Both the position numbers and the translations under genes were made by a program. Below, one piece after another: positions 18,676 through 27,991 of a DNA stretch of 64,000 nucleotides. The DNA is from Acidovorax sp. 106. GTDB taxonomy: Bacteria; Pseudomonadota; Gammaproteobacteria; Burkholderiales; Burkholderiaceae_C. Within the stretch, counting starts at the first letter, position 1, and the number at the start of each line of letters is the position of its first letter. The notes under the pieces were generated by a model that did no database searches, was not told where the DNA came from, and worked only from the letters and a program-made list of their open reading frames with translations. The DNA is taken from contig NZ_RCCC01000001.1 of NCBI RefSeq assembly GCF_003663825.1, forward strand, positions 628,501 to 692,500, in the 5' to 3' direction.

Positions 18676-21600
18676 TGATTTGTCCTCAACCCAGGTATTT
18701 CACGCCATTGCAAACGCGGCGCAGCACTTGAGCAAATTACAGCATCGGCATTTTGCCCGGTTACACGCTTCGCCCGCTGCCCTGCGGTACAGGTTGCCGC
18801 CTTGGTACAAGTTGGCCCGACACAAGTACAGCCTGCTTCACCAGATTTACATGATGTAGAAAATGGCTTCTTAGTTCGATCATTAACCACTTGCACCTTC
18901 TGATCGTTAATTTCTTTAGCTGCAATCACGATCTGTGATGGACCTGATGTAACCGTACCTTGAGTATTTCTTTCGGCCTTACCAGAGATGGGATCAATGG
19001 TAAACAAGGCAGTATTTGGCGTAGCCGTACATTCAGTGGTCACAGTTTTAGGCCGAACACCTACAAATGTGAGAACACCGGAGTCATAGGAAGGATCGGA
19101 GAGCACCGCCTCGGAGTCACCAGGGAGATTCATATACCAACCGTCATGGGTAGTCCAATCCAAAGGAATACTAGAAGTGACCGTAACAACTCCAGTCGTA
19201 GCGTTGCGGGTATATGTACGAGCAGCAAGAGTGGTAAGCCCTGTTGGCAAAGCCCGAGTACTACCCATACCTACCCGATCCCAAATACCATAAGCACGTT
19301 GCACCAACCCAGCTGCAGGAAAATCACCTGTTTCAAACGCATTGCCAGTTGCAAAAGTCACTAGGAACCCTCCTTTACCCATATAGAGCAATTGAGGTGC
19401 AGTGGTAATTGGCAGTGCAGTCACTGTGCTTCCGCTTGTGTACGTAGCCTGATACAAAGGTTTATTCGTTGTACCAGATTTATACGCAACAGCCCAATTA
19501 GCAGGATTAGCATCTGCCAAATTGAACTTCCACATATTACCCTTCATATCGCCTGCATAGGCAATATCAGCAGTGCCGTTGCCATCAATATCCTCCCAAC
19601 GTGGCATGGACAGACCGCCACCAGCGCCCGTATCCACGACAATCTTTCGATAATTTGTATTTTCTGTCCAAACACCAGATGTCGGACCATTCAAATACAC
19701 AATAAAAAGAACCGTCTTTCCGTTTGTAGACTTTTGACCATTTCCCAGCAAGAGTGCGAATTTTCCATCATTCATTTTTACCACAGGCAAAGCCTGTCCT
19801 GTGGTAGCGTGCCTGGAAATATCACCTACGATATACCCCAAATCAGCATCATCATCCGAAGTGAATTGCCACTTAAAGACACTCGCTGCACTAGACTCAG
19901 CCAAGCTGTTCACCGTAGTGGCATCCAAAGCATAAACAGCCTTGCCACCACGTCCCAACGTACCAAATACGTAGGTACGCCATGCCGCGCTTGTGCTAGT
20001 ACCCACCTTCACATCTGCACTGAATGGACTGCCATCCACATACGGCCACACGGTACCTGACGGCCGCACTTCGGCATTGGTAACAAAATCGGCACCATCA
20101 AGTTTTGTTTTAGCACTAGTACTGCGTTGCAGTGGAATTTCAGCCAGACGGTTCGCCAGCGCTCCGGGAATGTAAGAGAACACTTCTGCGCCTGTAGAGG
20201 GATTAAAAGCATGAAGCATCCCATCATTAGCAGCTACCCATAACAGTCGGCTACGGTCCTTGTGCGTCGCACGGAAAGCCGCATAGCCATCGCCCGAAGC
20301 GCCAGGAAACGTTGCACTTGGAGGACCTTGAATCCAAGGTGTGCCATTCACCACAGGCCCCAACAAGCTTGTGCCTCGCTCACGCAAACCATTCGCACCT
20401 TCCTTGCTCTGATCACCACGAATGTAATTCAAGGCTATTTCAGCATTGGTGGCAGAGAGATTATTGGTACTAGCAGTAGTCATCTGCGTTTTGTAGCTTG
20501 CAGGCAAACTAGCCCACCGAAAAGCAACACCCGCCCCACCACTGTTAGTGATGATGTTTCGATTGGTGCCTCCATTTGCGGAATGATTACCATAGAGCAG
20601 CGCTCCTGCCTCCCAGGTCGCAGCGGTACCGAACTCTCCCTCTGAATCAACCTTGTAGGCTTCTACAGTACCCTGCACCGTCGCACTGTCAAACTTGACC
20701 AAATACTTAAACCCGCTCTCAACCAATTGAGCGGACGAAGTAGCTGGCGCAGCATTAGAAGCCTTGGCAGCCGCATTCAGTGCCTTACGCAACTGTGATT
20801 CTAAAATTTCTGGGCGTCGAGCCAGAAAGTAGCCATCGGGCACACCATCGGATCCCAGCTCACCATCTGCATTGACGTTATCCCAATCACTTTGGGAAGA
20901 AGGTTGATTCAGCGTGCCCCAGGTACCATCGTTATTTTTAACACTTGACTTAAAATAGCCATATTTCCCAGCATACCACAATGGATCCTTAATGAGTGCA
21001 TTTGTTTCACCAACCACATTAAAAGTATTGGAAACCAAATAATCTGCATTTTTCACCGAGCAATAATTTGCAAGAGTTGGTATTGCTGGATCACCGGTAC
21101 TACCATTCCCAGTAACATTGCACACCGTGTTGGCATATGTATTACCAAAAGCGCTTTTGCTACGGTAAGCATTATCACCACACAAATACTCACTCGTGTC
21201 AGGCATATTACTCAATATACCAGAAACACCATTACCCATATGCTGATGAGTAAGATACCGCCCATTACCGCTCAAACCAGTCCCTGACTTCTGCACTCCA
21301 ATCACACTGAATCCATGAGTACCCGAGGCACCGCCACACACACCTGGAATATCCGTCGTAATTTTTATATCCCAACCGGACGGTGATGCAGCATTGGCAA
21401 CCAAGTCATACCGAAGAAATCCCGTAATATCCATATCATAATCACCGCCCATCAAAATATCGTTCCAAGTAACGATAAATGCACCATAGGTTGGCCCTGA
21501 ACTGATGGATGCAAACGTCAAAGGCGCGCTAACTTTGCCATTAACTTGAACACTTTCTGGAGTGATATAAACATATTTTTGCGGATTGGTCCCCGGAACA

Positions 21601-23558
21601 GGAACATCAATACGAGGAGCGCCGCCGCTCAATGACGCGGCCATTGTTTTGACCTTCAGCGCATTCTCCACCGTAGCCAAATCGGAGGGAGGAGATGCAA
21701 GGGTACGTATTTTGTTAGTGTTACCGTAATACGCAGCTCCCGCCACTTGATAAGTTCCACCCATAGCAGGCGCTTCTGGGCAAATACCATTGACATTAGC
21801 CAAAGTACCTACAGTTTTCGCCGAACAGGAGTTAGAGTCATCGGCACCTGTCAAACCCTTACCTGTGACTGAACCTACTGAGCGCGAAGTACCGTGAATA
21901 CCTTCAAGTGCACCAATCTTATTGACGAAAGAATCCAAATTACCTGCAGTGGCCACGCCTGGTAATGTGTTAAAAGCTGCATCGGCCTGACCATCAAAAC
22001 TCAGCGCGCTAGATGAAAATGTCAGAATGTTTAATGGCCTGCACACTGAGTTTCCATATTTTGAGCGTGCTGTACTGTTGGCTAATGGATCACTCCAACT
22101 GGCAACCGGCAATCCTGCATTAGAATCATTGGAGTTTGAAGATGGATTTGTCGGTGTAGGCGACGACCCGTTGTATGCGTAATATTGCAGAGCCTGCACC
22201 AACATTTCCCCAATTGGATTTCCCCAAGCAGGCAAATTAGTTTCACCAGAGGCACTGGGAGTATTCCCCCCTCCGTAAGTCTTTGACGAGCGTCCATATA
22301 AAACAATAGAGTCGAAAGCCTTGATAGCGCCAATACCAGTTGTTCGACCGTCAGTCAAAGTAGCTGCACAGCCAGCACCAGCGCTATGACAAAAAACACC
22401 TGTTGTACGATTTATCTCATCCTCTAAATCGCGGATATTTTTCCGCAGTGCGCCCGCAGTATTCTTTTGATCGTAACTACCAGTAATCAGACCAAACTCC
22501 ACACGAGCTGCATCGCCTGCATTTTGCGGATATCCAAACTCCTGCAAAAGTCCATAGGGCTTCAAATTAGTGGTTGAACCTGGCGGAAAAGCCTGACAGC
22601 GCTCCTCACCCAACCAATTAGGATCGCACACCTTCACATTCAAATTCAAATCTGGACCAATACCAGAATAAGTAGCACCATCCGTATCCTGCCGTGGAAT
22701 GCTCACTTCGTGATTTACACCACCATTGCCTTTATCGGCATCTTTATAAAATCGAGCCAATTTAGGACCAAAAGTACCCAAAGCATAATTATCAGTATCA
22801 CGCCAGCGACACAACTGAACTTCGACGGTCGACCAAAACCGCACATTACCCTTGACCAAACGCATGACAGGCTGAGAAGTTTTATAATTTTCGGAATTAC
22901 CCGTTACACATATACTCAAACCAGCATACTGATTTGCATTGGCTCCCGTTGTTTTCGTCAAATCTGCCTGCGTAAATGGCGTGTAATCTCGAATATCTGC
23001 ACCTTTGTAATATTTGACAAAGGAATGTGCATCAAGAACAAGCCGACTACCCATCAGAACAGTCGAACCATTTGTATCAGTCGAGCGATAACCACCGTAG
23101 AGCATCTTGCGCACGGTATCCAAACGAGTCATACTCGCCCAGTTTAAGAAGTTTCCACTCCAATGCCTATTAGCAGACGAACAACTGTACTTTGTACTGG
23201 TCACTGATCCCACTGTGATTGTAGTTGCCGTTGCCTTAGCGGCCGGATTAAATTGATTCGCAGCCTTAGAATAGTCGTAACATTTGGTCGAATCAAAATA
23301 TCCATAATATTTAAAATCAGGTTTGAATGTGGTATCAATTACCCCATCACCATCCAAGTCTTCAAAGTCCGTAAACACGGGACCAAACAGCAAATGATCT
23401 TTTGAAGCCGTTAACATTATCATCGGCTTATTAGCTGTCGTTATAATATTAGGCGGAATAGCTTCTTTGGGCGTCGAAACATCAATCGGAGTAGCCAATA
23501 CTAGCACTCCAGTTAATGCCCCCAGCGCCAACACACCTGATTTTAAGTATTTTGACAT
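18672..23558 (-). CDS. pilY1: Type IV pilus tip-associated adhesin PilY1
   Basis: Very large secreted protein (1,628 residues) needed for pilus extension, adhesion and surface sensing. I chose the ATG giving MSKYLKSGVLALGALTGVLV, a Sec signal peptide; an ATG six codons upstream is possible. Near the N-terminus is FEDLDGDGVIDTTFKPDFKY, a calcium-loop-like motif. The C-terminal third is the PilY1 beta-propeller, with RSRLLWVAANDGMLHAFNPS, ALANRLAEIP, GTLGRGGKAVYALDAT and the calcium-loop motif DIDGNGTADIAYAGDMKGN. The end is cysteine-rich. Overlap with pilE (ATGA) implies coupling. Codons are visibly AT-rich for this genome. The long middle region is poorly conserved in the family and I cannot assign a ligand. 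Confidence 0.94.
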   Translation of the reverse strand: MSKYLKSGVLALGALTGVLVLATPIDVSTPKEAIPPNIITTANKPMIMLTASKDHLLFGPVFTDFEDLDGDGVIDTTFKPDFKYYGYFDSTKCYDYSKAANQFNPAAKATATTITVGSVTSTKYSCSSANRHWSGNFLNWASMTRLDTVRKMLYGGYRSTDTNGSTVLMGSRLVLDAHSFVKYYKGADIRDYTPFTQADLTKTTGANANQYAGLSICVTGNSENYKTSQPVMRLVKGNVRFWSTVEVQLCRWRDTDNYALGTFGPKLARFYKDADKGNGGVNHEVSIPRQDTDGATYSGIGPDLNLNVKVCDPNWLGEERCQAFPPGSTTNLKPYGLLQEFGYPQNAGDAARVEFGLITGSYDQKNTAGALRKNIRDLEDEINRTTGVFCHSAGAGCAATLTDGRTTGIGAIKAFDSIVLYGRSSKTYGGGNTPSASGETNLPAWGNPIGEMLVQALQYYAYNGSSPTPTNPSSNSNDSNAGLPVASWSDPLANSTARSKYGNSVCRPLNILTFSSSALSFDGQADAAFNTLPGVATAGNLDSFVNKIGALEGIHGTSRSVGSVTGKGLTGADDSNSCSAKTVGTLANVNGICPEAPAMGGTYQVAGAAYYGNTNKIRTLASPPSDLATVENALKVKTMAASLSGGAPRIDVPVPGTNPQKYVYITPESVQVNGKVSAPLTFASISSGPTYGAFIVTWNDILMGGDYDMDITGFLRYDLVANAASPSGWDIKITTDIPGVCGGASGTHGFSVIGVQKSGTGLSGNGRYLTHQHMGNGVSGILSNMPDTSEYLCGDNAYRSKSAFGNTYANTVCNVTGNGSTGDPAIPTLANYCSVKNADYLVSNTFNVVGETNALIKDPLWYAGKYGYFKSSVKNNDGTWGTLNQPSSQSDWDNVNADGELGSDGVPDGYFLARRPEILESQLRKALNAAAKASNAAPATSSAQLVESGFKYLVKFDSATVQGTVEAYKVDSEGEFGTAATWEAGALLYGNHSANGGTNRNIITNSGGAGVAFRWASLPASYKTQMTTASTNNLSATNAEIALNYIRGDQSKEGANGLRERGTSLLGPVVNGTPWIQGPPSATFPGASGDGYAAFRATHKDRSRLLWVAANDGMLHAFNPSTGAEVFSYIPGALANRLAEIPLQRSTSAKTKLDGADFVTNAEVRPSGTVWPYVDGSPFSADVKVGTSTSAAWRTYVFGTLGRGGKAVYALDATTVNSLAESSAASVFKWQFTSDDDADLGYIVGDISRHATTGQALPVVKMNDGKFALLLGNGQKSTNGKTVLFIVYLNGPTSGVWTENTNYRKIVVDTGAGGGLSMPRWEDIDGNGTADIAYAGDMKGNMWKFNLADANPANWAVAYKSGTTNKPLYQATYTSGSTVTALPITTAPQLLYMGKGGFLVTFATGNAFETGDFPAAGLVQRAYGIWDRVGMGSTRALPTGLTTLAARTYTRNATTGVVTVTSSIPLDWTTHDGWYMNLPGDSEAVLSDPSYDSGVLTFVGVRPKTVTTECTATPNTALFTIDPISGKAERNTQGTVTSGPSQIVIAAKEINDQKVQVVNDRTKKPFSTSCKSGEAGCTCVGPTCTKAATCTAGQRAKRVTGQNADAVICSSAAPRLQWREIPGLRTNQ

Positions 23559-23598
23559 GTAAAAACCTGCGTCCAATAATTAATGCATTTCGCATTCT

Positions 23599-24330
23599 TC
23601 ACGGGAAGAACACTGTTTGAAGAACAACCTGGGTTCTAGTTGAATATCCAAAACCACGGGCTGTAACTCGGTACATAGTGGACCATTGGTTAGCACTTTC
23701 ACCCGTTGAGGTTACCTGAGTCTCATCTATATTCATACGCACGTGCTTGCGAAGAAACACTTCAACCAAATATTCGGGCTGTTTCGCTACGCCGCGTATG
23801 GGAGGCACCCCCGTAAATGTCCCCAGAGGTACCCCCCCTGTGAAGGAATCACAGTTGTTGGCCGTTACAGGTTCCCGCCCAGGCTTGGTAGCTTCATTGT
23901 CATTCCAAAGCCCTCCTTTGCTAGCAGGCCACCATGGCTCAGCCACGCCGGTGTTACTGGCAGAAGCCATGCTCCAGTTTGCATCTTTGTAGGTCGCATC
24001 ATCTTTCAAACATAGACCACGCGTACACCCAACCGTGAACTCTGCTATGTTGATACCCTCATCGTCAACAGGGCTGCTATTTCGTGCACACGAAGCGTTC
24101 GCAAGCTTCACACCAAAGGCAGCGTTGTCAATATCACGTTCAGCATCACGCAAAGCTGACTCAGCAGCTTGGCGCGCCGCCTCCTGATCAATCTGGTTTC
24201 TGGCCATGGACTCTGCCAACATAGACTGGCGTGCAGTCCACACGCTTATGCCTGTCACTGCGACCAAAAAAAGCAGAACCACCACCAAGGCGACGCCTTG
24301 CTGCCCAACTTGGCGCACACGCAATTTCAT
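23599..24330 (-). CDS. pilX: Type IV pilus assembly protein PilX
   Basis: Minor pilin-like protein of the pilus priming complex. The start is taken at MKLRVRQVGQQG, with GGAG eight bases upstream; 243 residues. After the leader comes VALVVVLLFLVAVTGISVWT, which lacks the Glu at +5 seen in other pilins, as usual for PilX/GspK-type proteins. It is followed by SMARNQIDQEAARQAAESAL and RDAERDI, the conserved PilX N-terminal helix. It sits 58 bases after pilW and 40 bases before pilY1. Confidence 0.92.
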   Translation of the reverse strand: MKLRVRQVGQQGVALVVVLLFLVAVTGISVWTARQSMLAESMARNQIDQEAARQAAESALRDAERDIDNAAFGVKLANASCARNSSPVDDEGINIAEFTVGCTRGLCLKDDATYKDANWSMASASNTGVAEPWWPASKGGLWNDNEATKPGREPVTANNCDSFTGGVPLGTFTGVPPIRGVAKQPEYLVEVFLRKHVRMNIDETQVTSTGESANQWSTMYRVTARGFGYSTRTQVVLQTVFFP

Positions 24331-24388
24331 GGGTTTAACTCCGGCATTTCGCCTTGAGGAGTTGCAAGCGAATTGCATTCTCTAGATC

Positions 24389-25510
24389 CTAGTAATATTG
24401 TTTCAAGGCATTTCGCAGACCAAAAACCTCTACATGTCGGGTGATAGTGTCACCAGTGGGTTGGTTCTTAGTAGTTCCACTGCAATCCACATAACTACGC
24501 GACGATCCAGATTTGTCAGCAATACGTGTATTACCCCCCAATGTGCGCGTCAGTACGCACACTCGCACTGCCGTCACACGCTGCCATGGGGTCAAAACGA
24601 CACCATTAATAGCTTCATTCGATAAACCATTCACTTCCGAAGCTGTATAGAATCGCGCAGGAGTCAAGGTAGCATCGCCCGTGTACACCCCATAGGTGAA
24701 CCTCATATCCTCCACCCCTTGCATAATAGGTTCGTAAGCGGTTGCATCTGCCATACCATGCGGGCTACGCCCATTACCACTACAAGCCAAGCTGCGAGTC
24801 GTAATATCCCGATTCTCCACAGAAACAGTTGTATCATTAAGTGCAAATCGATTGGAAACAAATACCGGCAACTGAGGTGGAATCGCTGTATCCACTCCAG
24901 GGTGTGGCGTTGTCGGCGGTGCTCCTCCTGTATTCTTCTTGCGCTCGTTGTTACTTGGGTCGCCACCTGCCACATTCGGAGCAACATCAGCACCTGTGCA
25001 GTCCATTCTTCTCCCAGTCGTTCCACCCATTGCAGCCGTATCACTCGTGAATGCATTAATCACTATAGTATCTGGCTTTGTTGCATCCACCGCAGGGCAC
25101 GTACTAGTCGCCACATCAAACTTGCCCCCAGCACAGCCAAAAATTGAAGAACGAAAAGCTGTTGGAGGCCAACCCGTCAACGGATTTTGCCAATCTGTAA
25201 TAACACGAGGATTCGACGGCAAGGGGGGGTAAGTGTCATACATCCCTTGCTGAGTTGGATCAACCGGAATAGGCGCAACAGTGGCTGGATAAAATCCAGC
25301 ATTCATGATTTCACGCCCTAACATCTGCAGAACAAAGGCACCCGTTTCCTGGCTGCTGCTGTTGCGGTCAATAGAGCGCTGAGACTCTCGAGAAGCCAAG
25401 TATACGTACGCAGCAGCAACCACGATGATCAAGCTAATGGCCATAGCTACCATTAACTCAATCAGGGTCAAACCCTTCTGGCGAACGGATATTTGAGTGG
25501 TATTTTTCAT
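24389..25510 (-). CDS. pilW: Type IV pilus assembly protein PilW
   Basis: Minor pilin of the priming complex. The start is the ATG of MKNTTQISVRQKG, which overlaps the pilV stop by three bases (CCATGA); 373 residues. The class III cleavage site is followed by LTLIELMVAMAISLIIVVAA with Glu at +5. A conserved region QETGAFVLQMLGREIMNAGF follows at about residue 55-75, typical of PilW. The remaining domain has cysteines consistent with disulphides (FGCAGGK, STCPAVD, MDCTGAD, RSLACSGN). Confidence 0.92.
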   Translation of the reverse strand: MKNTTQISVRQKGLTLIELMVAMAISLIIVVAAAYVYLASRESQRSIDRNSSSQETGAFVLQMLGREIMNAGFYPATVAPIPVDPTQQGMYDTYPPLPSNPRVITDWQNPLTGWPPTAFRSSIFGCAGGKFDVATSTCPAVDATKPDTIVINAFTSDTAAMGGTTGRRMDCTGADVAPNVAGGDPSNNERKKNTGGAPPTTPHPGVDTAIPPQLPVFVSNRFALNDTTVSVENRDITTRSLACSGNGRSPHGMADATAYEPIMQGVEDMRFTYGVYTGDATLTPARFYTASEVNGLSNEAINGVVLTPWQRVTAVRVCVLTRTLGGNTRIADKSGSSRSYVDCSGTTKNQPTGDTITRHVEVFGLRNALKQYY

Positions 25511-26142
25511 GGCACAAACGAGAATCGAGCACAACGAACACCAGCAGGCGCAGAAGCAACATTAGGACAGCAGCTTTGCTGAGCCATGCCCGATTCATTG
25601 CCCGCACAAACGGGAGCTGCTTGAAGAACGCCGTCCTTGTCAACATTTTCCTTATCGAACCACATCATAGTGACAAGAAAGCCATTGCGAGAATTGCCAT
25701 CGATATGCGCCGCGCCTTGTGGCATTTTGATACGCAAAAGCTGACGCCAAGTTAGTAGATCAAAGGCTGCGCGCTCCGTTGTTGAGCATGCCGTGGTTTC
25801 ACAATTCTTAGCTATGGTCAACGCATCAGATTGCTGGGTGGCCCAAGTTTGATTCAGCACGTAGGCGGAGACACTCTCTACACCAGCGGATGCAAAGCTG
25901 GTGCCGGCCACCCCCGGATTAATACGCACGCGCTCCGAGAGATCAGACAGAAGAGCTGAAGAAGAAGATCGAGCCCATGTATTTATTTTGTACTTTGATG
26001 TTGCCGCTTGCAGGCCCGCAATACCAAGCAAGCCAATAGACAGCACCAAAACGGCTACCATCATTTCAACCAATGTCACACCACGAACATCACGCCTTGC
26101 GGCCACAACTTCGCGCCTAGGTAAATAAAATGAAAAAATCAT
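25507..26142 (-). CDS. pilV: Type IV pilus modification protein PilV
   Basis: Minor pilin PilV. The 211-residue protein has a 21-residue leader ending RRDVRG and a membrane helix VTLVEMMVAVLVLSIGLLGI with Glu at +5, followed by AGLQAATSKYKINTWARSSS, which is the conserved PilV pattern AGLQ..A. Cysteines cluster near the C-terminus (APVCAG, QQSCCPNV, VRCARF). It lies 10 bases after fimT and overlaps pilW. Confidence 0.93.
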   Translation of the reverse strand: MIFSFYLPRREVVAARRDVRGVTLVEMMVAVLVLSIGLLGIAGLQAATSKYKINTWARSSSSALLSDLSERVRINPGVAGTSFASAGVESVSAYVLNQTWATQQSDALTIAKNCETTACSTTERAAFDLLTWRQLLRIKMPQGAAHIDGNSRNGFLVTMMWFDKENVDKDGVLQAAPVCAGNESGMAQQSCCPNVASAPAGVRCARFSFVP

Positions 26143-26152
26143 CAGATTTCAA

Positions 26153-26764
26153 TTATTGATAATTGGAACATGTCTTATCATGCGGTATGGTTCTCGTACG
26201 CCCCAAACTGTCGAGACAGATATTGAAACCGTACTTTATTGTCATCGCATTTCCGACTGATTCATAAATCAAATCAAACTCTCCTGCACTCCCAAGACCT
26301 GGTGCTCCTCTTGAATTAAAGGTTATTTTTTTACGATTGTTTTGGGTCTGCAACAAATAGATTGAGTCACCTGCAGGGCGCGCCAGCAGCATATTGATGT
26401 CTTCGCTGGGCTTATTGAGCCCGGTATCGCAACTAGGGTTGAGGAATACGATCCAGCCGGCTTGCCAATCGTCACCTGACGTGGTGCATGCAGGAGAGGC
26501 ATTGGCAGCGCTGCTGCTCATGCAGACCGTGACACAAGTATTTCTATTCACAGCTTCATTTCTGGCCTTCAAAATACTGGCATTGAACTCGTTCCCCAAG
26601 TTCGTCATCTGACTGCGCACAATGAAATCACGGATGGAAGGTGCTGCAAGCATCGCAAGGACAGCGGCGATAGCCAAAGTGACCATCAACTCAATCAGGG
26701 TGAACCCGGCCTCGGCCGTGGGCAACGGCGAGCGGGCTGGCAACATTTGGTTAGATTTCTCCAT
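26153..26764 (-). CDS. fimT: Minor pilin FimT/GspH-type pseudopilin
   Basis: First gene of the minor-pilin operon. The 203-residue protein has a 20-residue leader (MEKSNQMLPARSPLPTAEAG) and the helix FTLIELMVTLAIAAVLAMLA with Glu at +5, then PSIRDFIVRSQMTNLGNEFN, matching the GspH/FimT pattern in which SQ and N residues follow the helix. In other species FimT binds DNA during natural transformation through a basic C-terminus; that role cannot be read from this sequence. It diverges from ribE across 107 bases. No clear promoter was identified. Confidence 0.88.
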   Translation of the reverse strand: MEKSNQMLPARSPLPTAEAGFTLIELMVTLAIAAVLAMLAAPSIRDFIVRSQMTNLGNEFNASILKARNEAVNRNTCVTVCMSSSAANASPACTTSGDDWQAGWIVFLNPSCDTGLNKPSEDINMLLARPAGDSIYLLQTQNNRKKITFNSRGAPGLGSAGEFDLIYESVGNAMTIKYGFNICLDSLGRTRTIPHDKTCSNYQ

Positions 26765-26871
26765 GGGCTAATTATTAAAGACAAGGCGCGCTGGGCCTAG
26801 CTCCTTCGGCACAGCCAGACTTACCGTTTGTCGCCTACAGTCACACACTCATTACAACCACTACCGCAGCC

Positions 26872-27501
26872 ATGTTCACAGGAATCATCACCGGCCAAGG
26901 CCGCATTGCAGAAGTCGCCCCCCTGGGTGCCACAGAAGCCCACGGCAAACGCTTGGTCATTCAAGCCCCAAAGGGGTATCTGGACGACGTAGGCTTGGGC
27001 GACAGCATTGCCCTGAACGGCGCCTGCATGACGGTGACCACGCTGGAGCCCCAAGCGCTGCAGTTCACCGTGGATATCTCGGCCGAATCGCTGCTCAAGA
27101 CCACGGGGCTGGACACCCCCGGGCCCATCAACCTCGAAAAGGCGCTGCGCGCCCACGACCGGCTGGGGGGGCACCTGGTGTCGGGCCATGTCGATGGGCT
27201 GGGGCAAGTGACGCACTTTGCCCAGGTGGGCGAGAGCTGGGAGCTGCGGGTCTTGGCGCCGCGCGATCTGGGCAAATATCTGGCCTACAAGGGCTCGATC
27301 ACCATCAATGGGGTGAGTCTGACGGTCAATCGCATCACCGATAGCGAAGCTGGATGCGAGGCCAGCATCAACCTGATTCCGCACACGGTCGAAAACACGG
27401 CGCTGGGGAGCTTGAAGACGGGATCGCGCGTGAACCTGGAGATTGATTTGATCGCACGGTACGTGGAGCGCATGCTGGCGGCACCAGCCGCCGCACAGTG
27501 A
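26872..27501 (+). CDS. ribE: Riboflavin synthase, alpha subunit
   Basis: Dismutates 6,7-dimethyl-8-ribityllumazine to riboflavin, the last step of the pathway. The 209-residue protein starts with the invariant MFTGIITGQGRIAEV and shows two similar beta-barrel halves: DSIALNGACMTVTTLEP in the first and GSITINGVSLTVNRI in the second, plus HLVSGHVDGLGQV. No FMN riboswitch is visible in the short upstream region. It lies next to the pilus operon and away from ribD. The gene is called ribC in E. coli. Confidence 0.95.
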   Translation: MFTGIITGQGRIAEVAPLGATEAHGKRLVIQAPKGYLDDVGLGDSIALNGACMTVTTLEPQALQFTVDISAESLLKTTGLDTPGPINLEKALRAHDRLGGHLVSGHVDGLGQVTHFAQVGESWELRVLAPRDLGKYLAYKGSITINGVSLTVNRITDSEAGCEASINLIPHTVENTALGSLKTGSRVNLEIDLIARYVERMLAAPAAAQ

Positions 27502-27627
27502 CGGCAGTGCGCGGACCAGCGCACCAAGGCGAGTCAACGCGGCATCCCTCAGCCCTGCCCCGCCTTAGCCGGGGCTTGCAAAGGGCACTCCCGCAGTGAC
27601 GACTGTGCCAACCGCGCCATTCATTTA

Positions 27628-27682
27628 CTATTAAATTAATAGCTGCCAGCGCTTACTGAATAAGCACTAGCAGCTATTTTTC
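27628..27682. repeat. Dispersed palindromic repeat
   Basis: CTATTAAATTAATAGCTGCC then AGCGCTTACTGAATAAGCAC and TAGCAGCTATTTTT: two arms around a short AT-rich centre, matching the copy at 43334-43391. It lies downstream of ribE and ends in five T, so it could terminate ribE transcription. Confidence 0.8.
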
Positions 27683-27772
27683 CTTCAATTCACAGCCTAA
27701 CGTAGGGCAGACTGCCTCATCGACAAGGGCATCCAAGAGAGGGCCCACTGGCGACTGAGGCTGAGCCCATCC

Positions 27773-27805
27773 GTCGCAAGAACCTGATCGGCACGATCTT
27801 GCGAC
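27773..27805. repeat. Two-part hairpin in the ribE-amt spacer
   Basis: GTCGCAA pairs with TTGCGAC, and inside it GATCG pairs with CGATC around GCA. The 490-base spacer 27502-27991 holds the dispersed repeat, this hairpin and a possible sigma-54 site, but no open reading frame that I would support. The function of the hairpin is unknown. Confidence 0.45.
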
Positions 27806-27901
27806 AACGCACGCCCCATGCGGCATGGCGCTGAACGCGGTAGTCCATGGGCCATGGGGCGCACCACATTGCACCCCACACCTTGCCATGGCGCACATTC
27901 C

Positions 27902-27917
27902 AGGCGCATTTCTTGCT
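27902..27917 (+). promoter_or_regulatory. Possible sigma-54 promoter of the ammonium transporter gene
   Basis: AGGCGCATTTCTTGCT has GG and GC at the correct 10-base separation and a perfect TTGCT, compared with the consensus TGGCACG-N4-TTGCW. The -24 half is imperfect (three differences). Nitrogen-controlled expression by NtrC and sigma-54 is common for amt genes. The start codon is 75 bases downstream. Confidence 0.45.
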
Positions 27918-27991
27918 TTATCGTGGTGCAAATTTGGTCCACGGCACCCCCATGTGCACCAAAACAACCCAATCAAACGCAAGAGGACGAT

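Noticed and set aside
26765..26871. FMN riboswitch upstream of ribE
   Set aside because: The spacer is only 107 bases and lacks the conserved FMN-aptamer sequence blocks.
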